A stretch of DNA of 64,000 bases from Pseudomonas sp. VD-NE ins. GTDB taxonomy: Bacteria; Pseudomonadota; Gammaproteobacteria; Pseudomonadales; Pseudomonadaceae. This document shows, one piece after another, positions 21,621 through 29,065 of the stretch; position 1 is the stretch's first letter, and every line of letters begins with the position of its first letter. The notes beneath the pieces are model-generated. The model was not told the DNA's origin. It did no database searches and worked only from the letters and a program-made list of their open reading frames with translations. The stretch covers positions 5,801,001 through 5,865,000 of the forward strand of contig NZ_CP134772.1 of the NCBI RefSeq assembly GCF_031882575.1, given 5' to 3'. A program made the position numbers and the translations under genes.

Positions 21621-21702
21621 GTAGGAGCTGCCGAAGGCTGCGATCTTTTGATCTTGCTTTCAGGATCAAGATCAAAAGATCGCAGCCTTCGGCAGCTCCT
21701 AC
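21621..21702. repeat. Perfect 35-bp inverted repeat (REPIN-like), copy 2
   Basis: The arms 21621-21655 and 21668-21702 are exact reverse complements: GTAGGAGCTGCCGAAGGC followed by TGCGATCTTTTGATCTT and its mirror. The ends equal those of the element at 6306-6385 but the core is GCC-GAA-GGC instead of GCG-GCA-CGC, and the order of inner and outer ends is reversed. It lies between mpg and the DedA-PAP2 gene. Confidence 0.85.
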
Positions 21703-21734
21703 AGGAGGCCATTAATGATTTGGAGTTTTTCTGT

Positions 21735-23051
21735 ATGGGCCCATGGCTCGATAGCGTGACCGGGTGGCTGGCGGCCAATCCACAATGGCTGGCTGCTGCG
21801 GTGTTCATTGTTGCTATGGTGGAATGCCTGGCGATTGCCGGTTTGATCGTGCCGGGCACCGTGCTGCTCTTTGCCATCGCCGTTCTGGCCGGCAGCGGCG
21901 CCCTGTCGCTGAGCGAAACGCTGTTGCTGGGTTTTCTCGGCGGGATTCTCGGCGACGCCGTTTCATATTTCCTCGGTCGCCACTTCCACCAGAACATTCG
22001 GCGCCTGCCGGGGCTGCGTCATCATCCGGAATGGATGGCCGGCGCCGAGTCCTACTTCCAGCGCTACGGCATCGCCAGCCTGCTGGTGGGGCGTTTCATT
22101 GGTCCATTGCGGCCGATGCTGCCCATGGTCGCCGGTATGTGCGACATGCCGTTCCCGCGTTTCGCCGCTGTCAGCCTGCTGGCCGCCGCCGGCTGGAGTT
22201 TGGCCTATCTGCTGCCGGGCTGGGCCACCGGCGCGGCATTCCGCCTGCCATTGCCTGAAGGGTTCTGGCTGCAAGCCGGGATTGTCGCCGGCAGCATCGC
22301 CGTGATGGTCGGCCTCAGCGTGAACAGCAGTTTGCGTCGCCACCGTCGTGCGACGATCTGGATCAGCAGCATGAGCCTGTTGATTCTGATTGGCCTGTTC
22401 ATCGGCTATCCGTACCTGACAGCACTCGATCAAGGCGTGATGACCCTGGTGCAGGAACATCGCCAGCCGATGCTGGATGAAATTGCAGTCACGCTGACCC
22501 TGATCGGCGAGTTCCGCAACATGCTGCTGTTCAGCGTCCTGCTGACGGGTCTGTTGCTGCTGTGCCGGCAATGGCGACACGCAATCTTCGTCGGCGGCAC
22601 GCTGTTGGTGACCGCGCTGGCCAACACCGGGACCAAATACTTCTTCGCCCGGGTGCGTCCGGAAGTGCTGACCGATCCTCTGACCACTTACAGCATGCCC
22701 AGCGGCCATGCTTCAGGTTCGTTTGCGCTGTTTCTGACGCTGGCGGTGCTGGCCGGCCGTGGTCAGCCACCACGCATGCGCCTGACCTGGCTGCTGATCG
22801 CGTGTATTCCGGCCCTCTCCATCGCGCTTTCGCGGGTCTATCTGGGCGCTCACTGGCCAACCGACGTGTTGGCAGGCGCCATGCTCGCTGCCTGTGTCTG
22901 CGCAGCCGCCCTGTGGCTGAGTCAGCGCAAAACCCCGCTCAATCCCATGCCGTTCAAGATCTGGTGGTTGATCTTGCCGGCCATGCTGGCGCTGTTTGGC
23001 TTTTTCGTCCTGCGTCATCTGCCGCATACGCTGTTGCGTTACGCTTATTGA
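21735..23051 (+). CDS. DedA-PAP2 fusion membrane protein
   Basis: 438 residues. The N-terminal half (about 1-200) is a DedA/VTT domain: VPGTVLLFAIAVLAGSG, GDAVSYFLGRHF, and FIGPLRPMLPMVAGMCDMP. The C-terminal half is a type 2 phosphatidic acid phosphatase with all three motifs: KYFFARVRP, PSGHASG and SRVYLGAHWPTD. About ten membrane helices in total. The fusion suggests lipid flipping or transport coupled to dephosphorylation, for example of undecaprenyl pyrophosphate; that coupling is inference. The ATG at 21735 follows the inverted repeat; the longer frame to 21648 runs through the repeat and is rejected. Confidence 0.88.
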   Translation: MGPWLDSVTGWLAANPQWLAAAVFIVAMVECLAIAGLIVPGTVLLFAIAVLAGSGALSLSETLLLGFLGGILGDAVSYFLGRHFHQNIRRLPGLRHHPEWMAGAESYFQRYGIASLLVGRFIGPLRPMLPMVAGMCDMPFPRFAAVSLLAAAGWSLAYLLPGWATGAAFRLPLPEGFWLQAGIVAGSIAVMVGLSVNSSLRRHRRATIWISSMSLLILIGLFIGYPYLTALDQGVMTLVQEHRQPMLDEIAVTLTLIGEFRNMLLFSVLLTGLLLLCRQWRHAIFVGGTLLVTALANTGTKYFFARVRPEVLTDPLTTYSMPSGHASGSFALFLTLAVLAGRGQPPRMRLTWLLIACIPALSIALSRVYLGAHWPTDVLAGAMLAACVCAAALWLSQRKTPLNPMPFKIWWLILPAMLALFGFFVLRHLPHTLLRYAY

Positions 23052-23405
23052 TTAAAGCAATACGCAAGTCTTATTCCCCTCTCGCTGCTCATTCAGGAAA
23101 CTTCCGACATGAGCAGCGCTGTTCTCCTATCAGCTTTTACTCATCCACTGCAAAACTTCTTACTTGACCAACTCCATCTCCTTACATATCAAATAAAAAA
23201 TAACAGAAGTTACACTTTTAAAAAAAACCACAACAACAAACGCTTCCATCACTTTAAAAACCAGTTAGATTAAATCCGGAATACCGGGACGCCTTCGTTA
23301 TTTAATCATTAAGTCCAGGTTAAACTACTTGTACTTATTTACCTGACAAAAAATCAAACTTACATAGCGAGGGCGTTCAACCCATCAACTGATTTCGAGT
23401 CATTC
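23052..23405 (+). promoter_or_regulatory. AT-rich leader of the toxin-like island
   Basis: 354 bp without a convincing gene. From about 23160 to 23400 the base composition is far more AT-rich than the rest of the window, with runs such as AAATAAAAAATAAC and TTTAAAAAAAACC. A palindrome TTAATCATTAA is at 23302-23312. This is the likely promoter region of the three-gene unit that starts at 23406 and is a typical target for H-NS/MvaT-type silencing. Confidence 0.55.
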
Positions 23406-25427
23406 ATGAGTCCAAGAATTCCCCGCAAACCGCCGCTGCCCGCAACGCCGAAACCTGATGCAAACCCCACGCCGCCGCGCCCCGTTACAGGAGAGCCTCC
23501 GATTCACCGTTTACCGGGTTTCCCGGCAGCCCAGGAGCCAGCTCCCACTGTGACCCCACGTACAACGACGGAGAATGCTCCGGCACCAGCAGTGGTCATT
23601 CAACCCATGCCGGTGCCAGGTTTCAGCCGTCGCGCGGGCGACGACTCTCTTGACAATTACTGGCTGCGCGAAGATTTCCTGCGCGGCATGCAACCGGCGG
23701 ATGAGGAAGGCTTCCGCTGGATCGTCGGTCGCCGATTTGTCAACGTCGAACATGAAGGACGCTTGCATACCACGCATGTCGACCTTGATCCTGCTGGAGT
23801 TTACCGATGCAGATTGCTGACGGAGCGAATTCCCTCAGGGCCGATACTTTACAAAAACAAGGACCGGCCAACCTGGCGCATGACCGAACATCCAGTGCCA
23901 TTGATGCCCTCGACAAAACGCCCCGCGCCTGCCATGAGCACCCCGTCAGCAGCGGCTCCCGTCGCGAAGCAGCCTCGACTGGCCCTGTTCGATACAACGG
24001 CTTATAAGCCATCACTGCGTTCGCCGGATTCCCAAGGCTATTACGAACTGGTACCGGCATTCGGATTGAAAGACGACGTCGCGCATTTTGCGTTCCGCAA
24101 TCAACACGGCAACTGGGCCCCCGTCGATGCCCCTGCCGGTGGCTTCGGCGCACAACCTGCACACTTGCAGCACTGGACCGATTTCGATATCTGGCGGGCG
24201 TACGGTCTTCATGGCGAAGATCTCGTGCGTTTTCGTGCCGATGCCCAGGCCAGCGGCAAACGACCGCAGTGGGTGACTCCGCAAGTGGCGGAGAACCCGT
24301 ATCACGAATTGCTGCACGACACCCTGCGCTGGCTGATACCGGGCGCGAGTCTTTCGCAACGCGAGGCATTTCTGCAGAGCTACAACTTGCTGCCAAGTCA
24401 GTTGAGCCGCTTGCAACTGGATATGAAGACCGAACTGAAAATGCCGCTATGGGCGCAAGCGCATAAGCACATGACCGAGGACGTCGCCAATGTGCAGCAC
24501 CTCGAACAACTGAGCCGGGCGGTTGTTGTGGAACTCAATCTCAAGCGCAATGCCCGGCATGACTGGTACGACCCCGAGACCAGCATGACCCCGCAGGTGC
24601 GCGAAGCACTCGTGAGCAAACTCGGCTACCGGCGCAACAAGTACAACTGCTTGTACCGCGACGACGTCCCGGCGTTGTTCCGCGGCGATGAGCGCGGCCC
24701 CTTCGAACTCGCCGATGACGCCGTCATGCTGCCGCGATATCACCATGAACCCGGGGCCACTACCCACAAACCGATGAGCGCAACGTTCAGTCTTGAAGAA
24801 GGCAAGATGTACGCAAGGGAGCCAGATCCCGAGTACCTGCGTTTCAATCGCCAGACCAACAAATACCCGGGTCGCGAAATGGACGACTCGTCCTCGGACA
24901 GTGGCTCCAGTGATACCGAGAGCAACACCTCCTCCGAATGGTCCGAGCCGGCCAGCCCCATCCCGTGGGACCACGATCGCAACTACCGCAGCACCCGAGT
25001 CAAACAGAAAGAAATGTTTCTGTATGTGCTCGACACCCGCCGCCTGGAAGTGGTCCCCCATGAAGAAAACATGCTGTTCAATTCCGCGGCTCGCGATACC
25101 CCCCCGACCTGGTTTCCCTCCGATGACTACGAAGGACTGATCTCCGTCAGCCGCAGCGGACTGGAGGCCGATCGCATCTGGTTATTGAATTCAGCCCTGA
25201 CCAAAGCGGTAAAGGTTGATCACCTCAAGGAACTGGCAGGCGCAAGCGCTGAACGCATCGAAGCGGCGACCCATGAAGGGCACTTGAACAAGTTCCAGTA
25301 CGACCTGTTGATTGACCAGGCCGAGACGGCGGGCAAACCCGTGCTCCGGTTATCCGGCAACGGCAACGAATTTGCCTGGGACATCAACTGGCCCGAGTCG
25401 CAAAGGTCGACGACTCAAGACCTGTGA
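23406..25427 (+). CDS. Putative cholera-toxin-A-like ADP-ribosyltransferase, component 1
   Basis: 673 residues, no Sec signal or membrane helix. Residues 1-75 are Pro-rich (PRKPPLPATPKPDANPTPPR). The middle part has modules (SGPILYKNKD, SQGYYELVPAFG, TDFDIWRAYGL) that I associate with large Pseudomonas dermonecrotic-toxin-like proteins. The C-terminal third shows an enterotoxin-A pattern: ALFRGDERGPFEL (Arg426), MSATFSLEEG (458-466), MFLYVLDTRRLEVVP (about 536-550), then DDYEGLIS (Glu576) and LEADRIWLL, in the order of R, STS and E motifs of cholera toxin A. An acidic Ser-rich loop (SSSDSGSSDTESNTSSEW) is inserted. It is homologous to the protein at 29066. The activity is inferred from the motifs only. 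Confidence 0.6.
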   Translation: MSPRIPRKPPLPATPKPDANPTPPRPVTGEPPIHRLPGFPAAQEPAPTVTPRTTTENAPAPAVVIQPMPVPGFSRRAGDDSLDNYWLREDFLRGMQPADEEGFRWIVGRRFVNVEHEGRLHTTHVDLDPAGVYRCRLLTERIPSGPILYKNKDRPTWRMTEHPVPLMPSTKRPAPAMSTPSAAAPVAKQPRLALFDTTAYKPSLRSPDSQGYYELVPAFGLKDDVAHFAFRNQHGNWAPVDAPAGGFGAQPAHLQHWTDFDIWRAYGLHGEDLVRFRADAQASGKRPQWVTPQVAENPYHELLHDTLRWLIPGASLSQREAFLQSYNLLPSQLSRLQLDMKTELKMPLWAQAHKHMTEDVANVQHLEQLSRAVVVELNLKRNARHDWYDPETSMTPQVREALVSKLGYRRNKYNCLYRDDVPALFRGDERGPFELADDAVMLPRYHHEPGATTHKPMSATFSLEEGKMYAREPDPEYLRFNRQTNKYPGREMDDSSSDSGSSDTESNTSSEWSEPASPIPWDHDRNYRSTRVKQKEMFLYVLDTRRLEVVPHEENMLFNSAARDTPPTWFPSDDYEGLISVSRSGLEADRIWLLNSALTKAVKVDHLKELAGASAERIEAATHEGHLNKFQYDLLIDQAETAGKPVLRLSGNGNEFAWDINWPESQRSTTQDL

Positions 25428-25480
25428 CACTCCGGTACGGACACCGGGATAACCAGATTCATCATTAAAGGATTAATGAC

Positions 25481-28400
25481 ATGTCAAAACTTATCACTCC
25501 GCCTTTTCCAATCGCCAATGTCAGCCCCATTCAGATCACCGCCATCAGCGCCTCAGGCAACCGTCACGCGCCGCAGGCCGGCACACTCAACGGCACCACG
25601 CCGCCAGACGACGCTGACGCGCCCTATCGACGCACACTCAAATCCCTCGACAAGCATTTCGGCCCGTTGCGCATCGGCGAAGTAATGACCAGCCGGATTG
25701 AACTCCAGGCCTTGGGCGCGACGGTCAATGGCCAGCTCATCAGCCCGGCGAATGCCGGAATGCAACGAGCCGATCAAGCCTTTATCGACGGGCTCAATTT
25801 CGACGCAACCAAAGTGCAGGCACGCTTGCAGTCCGTTGAGATTCCCGACAGCGGTGTGGCGGCCATGCTGTTTTATGAAATTGCCTGCAAGCGCTCGATC
25901 GATGCCGCGCCGCTGTTCGTTGCGGCTACCGCCCTTGAACCCGGCTGTGCGATGGATCGCCTGAACCATCTGGGCAAGGCTGCGCAAAAGCTGGATATTC
26001 ACCGGATCGACTCACTGGAAAACGCACCCGGCTGGATCAGCAGAAACGCGAGTTCTCTGATATGTGGTACTGGCGTGGGCATGCAAGCATTCGGCATCTA
26101 CAGTGGTTACAGGGCCATGATCGATGCGATCAAGAACGGCGACACCCTGGACGCGCTTTTCCAGGGAGGCTCCATCGCGGCCGAGATCGGCTCATTGATT
26201 ATCGAGCGGGGCCTGACCAAGACCGGCGAAGCGATGCTCAGGAATGGCGGAACCGCGCTGAAGTATTTTCCGCTGACCTCGGTCGGCAAATACCTGAGCC
26301 GGGGCGCCGGGATGTTTGCCAGCGCCATCACCCTGCCCTTCGACATTACCGATGCAATCCGTTCGTTCAATGCCGCCGCAGCTGCGAAGGGTAAAGAGGC
26401 GCAGGATCACTACGTCAGTGGAGGTTTGAGCGTAGCGAGTGCAGGTCTGAGCCTGGCGCTGGGTATCGCCGCCCTGGCAGGTTTTGGCACGATCGCCGGA
26501 GCGGTCGGACTTGTCGCCGCGGGATTGCTCATTGCCGCCTCGTTGATCTACCAGGCTGCCCGAGTCGTGGACGACATCGATGACTACATCGAACTGACCT
26601 TTCACGAGCGCATGCGCTCGGGCTGGTTCACCTTCACCAGACAAGAGCTGGACAACGACGTGCTGGAGCGTTTCAAGCTCTCCAAGGGCTATCGAGACCA
26701 TCAGCAGCAGCTCGAACGGTCGGCCAGGGACATGCTGGAGGGCGCTTATAAACACTCCATCGAACACGTAGTCAACGGCGCCTTCCAGGTTGAATTGAAG
26801 CCTGTTGAAGTCTGGCGCTACCAATGGGACGAAAGTGCCGGCGAAAAGCCGTTCAAACTCGACAAACAGGCAGTCATTGTCGATGGCGACGACGTGATTG
26901 ATGCCAGCAACGGCCTGCCTGCGGGACTCAAACACAAAGTGTCGGTCAGTGCAGGTGACGACAAGGGTATCTACTGGCAACTGGGCGATGGCAATGACCG
27001 TGTCATCGGCGTCAGGGACAAACCCAATCTGTTCACCTATCGCAATGATCACAAAGCGCTGACCGGGGGCGAGAAAAGCGATGCGTTTTATCAGGAGATT
27101 ACCGGGCAAGAGTTGAACCGCGTCACCAAACCGCCCCATCTCAATGTTCTGGATGGCGGCGCAGGTTCCGACACCCTGGCCTTCGAAGGCAGCCGCCCGA
27201 CCACCGATACGCGCCATATCGGCCACGACATCAATCTGCAGAGCGGCCGATTGGCCCTGCGCGGCCTGGACCCCGCCGTTGGGTCCATCGAGGTCGCGCA
27301 ACTCACTTCGATCGAAAATGTCTCGACGTTGTCCAAAGGTACCAGCCGGGTCACCGGCAACGACGATGCCAATCGAGTTTTGGCCAATGGCTACGACCGC
27401 ATCAGCACCGGCGGCGGGGACGACATCATTGCCATCCATGGCTGGGACTGCCGGGTGGAGGGTGGCGCTGGCGTCGATCGTTACTACATCGCCAAAACCA
27501 ATGCCCGAACAACCATCGTCGAGGACGGTGAACAGCCGAGCCTGATTGAATTCGGCTGGCCGGCGGACGTCATTCAGCGCTGGCAGATCGTCGATACGTC
27601 GCTGGTGATCAACTCACTGCGCGGCGAGGACGGCCGCGATCCCGACCATGTCCTGACCATCGAAGACGTCTACCAGTGGATCGACGGCAAACGTCAACTG
27701 AAAAACAGTCAGCTGTCGTTCAAGACCCAGGACGGTTACGAACTGCTTGTTCGACTGCCCGAGCAGCCGGAAGACAGCCTCACTCAGGACATCGAACCTG
27801 CGGTGACCGTCATCGGCCTGCCACCTCCCGCACCGCAAATCGTCAATGGCGGCATTATCGAAATCGCCGACTCAGGCTTGAAACAGCATTTCGTGTCGCG
27901 CACCGAGCGCCGGGTGGAGTTTGTTGCCGAACGCAACAAAACCATGACATCCCGTTCCGTTTACCTTGATTTCAAAGACGCTGAAATTATCCAGACGCTG
28001 GTCAGCTATGACGTGCAAGTACGCAAAGGTGTATCGGGCAATACCCATCTGATTTACAAAGACATCAATCTGTCGATCCTGCTGCCCTCCAAAGAGGTGG
28101 TGTTCAAAGGCGTTGTCCAGCCCATTGCATCGGCCACGGGGTACACCAGGCGAAACAGCCTGAAAGTCACCACACCCTACCTGCAGCAAGACGTTACCCT
28201 GATCACCCAGGACCAGGTTTCATACCGTCTTCAGGTTCCCGCCCTGAACTATGAAGACGATGCCCGGAATCCCGGTCACCGCGAATTCAGAAGCCACAGT
28301 TGCCTGAAACAACGCAAAGGCCTCTATCGCTTCGTCAAACCGATAGCCACGGTAAAGCCGCCGATTACTGCGCAGGCCAGCCGCATTACGATCGATGCCG

Positions 28401-28960
28401 GGCCCCACACCGGCATCTATGTGCTCGAGGGTCAGAGTTCGACATACGATGTCCATCTCGCCAGCAACTCGATCATTCGTCTGTCGACCCCTGGCGCCAT
28501 AGAGAAAACAGCAGACGCCTCGATCTGGACCCTTTACACCCACACAATGAAAGAAACCGTCACACGCCAGGACCTACAACTGGATGACAGCAGCTTGCGC
28601 ATCGCCAGTGTCACGATCGAATTGCCCGACATCCCCGACGATGCGCCGGTGGAGTCCATCAGCGTAGTGACTTCGGCCGGCAATATTTACGAGGTCTCAC
28701 TGCTGTTTGGCGTGTTTCAGCTGTATGTCATCGATGCCCGCGGCTATGCCAGTGTCGAAGCACTGTTGTCCGACATCGACCAGCATCAACAGCAAAACGA
28801 ACTGGCCGCCAGGGTCCATGTCACGAATATCGGTTTCGCCCCCGGAAAGTCCGGCACGGTGTTTTACAACGTGTTGAGAAAGTACTGGGGTATCGACAGC
28901 GATCCGCAAGCGCGAATCAAACCGCAAGACCTGCAGATCCTGCCGGCCGACAAAGCCTGA
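25481..28960 (+). CDS. Putative pore-forming/RTX-like toxin component (TcdA/TcdB pore type)
   Basis: 1159 residues, no signal peptide. Residues about 195-365 form a hydrophobic, Gly/Ala-rich region: GVGMQAFGIYSGYRAMIDA, SVGKYLSRGAGMFASAITLP, GGLSVASAGLSLALGIAALA and VVDDIDDYIEL, resembling the TcdA/TcdB-type pore-forming domain found in large clostridial toxins, Mcf and FitD. Residues about 500-670 carry RTX-like Gly/Asp motifs: LGDGNDRVIGV, LDGGAGSDTL, TGGGDDIIAI and GGAGVDRYYI. The last 450 residues look beta-rich and I do not recognise them. It lies 53 bp after the first ADP-ribosyltransferase-like gene and 105 bp before the second, with AAAGGA as ribosome binding site. The pore role is inferred and would be confirmed by a profile search. 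Confidence 0.6.
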   Translation: MSKLITPPFPIANVSPIQITAISASGNRHAPQAGTLNGTTPPDDADAPYRRTLKSLDKHFGPLRIGEVMTSRIELQALGATVNGQLISPANAGMQRADQAFIDGLNFDATKVQARLQSVEIPDSGVAAMLFYEIACKRSIDAAPLFVAATALEPGCAMDRLNHLGKAAQKLDIHRIDSLENAPGWISRNASSLICGTGVGMQAFGIYSGYRAMIDAIKNGDTLDALFQGGSIAAEIGSLIIERGLTKTGEAMLRNGGTALKYFPLTSVGKYLSRGAGMFASAITLPFDITDAIRSFNAAAAAKGKEAQDHYVSGGLSVASAGLSLALGIAALAGFGTIAGAVGLVAAGLLIAASLIYQAARVVDDIDDYIELTFHERMRSGWFTFTRQELDNDVLERFKLSKGYRDHQQQLERSARDMLEGAYKHSIEHVVNGAFQVELKPVEVWRYQWDESAGEKPFKLDKQAVIVDGDDVIDASNGLPAGLKHKVSVSAGDDKGIYWQLGDGNDRVIGVRDKPNLFTYRNDHKALTGGEKSDAFYQEITGQELNRVTKPPHLNVLDGGAGSDTLAFEGSRPTTDTRHIGHDINLQSGRLALRGLDPAVGSIEVAQLTSIENVSTLSKGTSRVTGNDDANRVLANGYDRISTGGGDDIIAIHGWDCRVEGGAGVDRYYIAKTNARTTIVEDGEQPSLIEFGWPADVIQRWQIVDTSLVINSLRGEDGRDPDHVLTIEDVYQWIDGKRQLKNSQLSFKTQDGYELLVRLPEQPEDSLTQDIEPAVTVIGLPPPAPQIVNGGIIEIADSGLKQHFVSRTERRVEFVAERNKTMTSRSVYLDFKDAEIIQTLVSYDVQVRKGVSGNTHLIYKDINLSILLPSKEVVFKGVVQPIASATGYTRRNSLKVTTPYLQQDVTLITQDQVSYRLQVPALNYEDDARNPGHREFRSHSCLKQRKGLYRFVKPIATVKPPITAQASRITIDAGPHTGIYVLEGQSSTYDVHLASNSIIRLSTPGAIEKTADASIWTLYTHTMKETVTRQDLQLDDSSLRIASVTIELPDIPDDAPVESISVVTSAGNIYEVSLLFGVFQLYVIDARGYASVEALLSDIDQHQQQNELAARVHVTNIGFAPGKSGTVFYNVLRKYWGIDSDPQARIKPQDLQILPADKA

Positions 28961-29065
28961 GCATTGCCCCTGAAAAAAAGCATGCCGCTGTGAGGAGATA
29001 CCCCCAGCGGCACCGATTCAGCTCAGCCAATGGATGGCTGACTTATCCACATGGAGTGACACCCT

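Noticed and set aside
23109-23273. 54-codon frame in the AT-rich leader (MSSAVLLSAFTHPL...)
   Set aside because: It has a fair ribosome binding site but turns into Lys/Asn/His-rich low-complexity text that simply reflects base composition; no family seen.
28984-29012. GCCGCTG...AGCGGC dyad between the pore-type gene and the second ADP-ribosyltransferase-like gene
   Set aside because: Short stem, long loop and no T-run; not strong enough to call a terminator that would split the unit.
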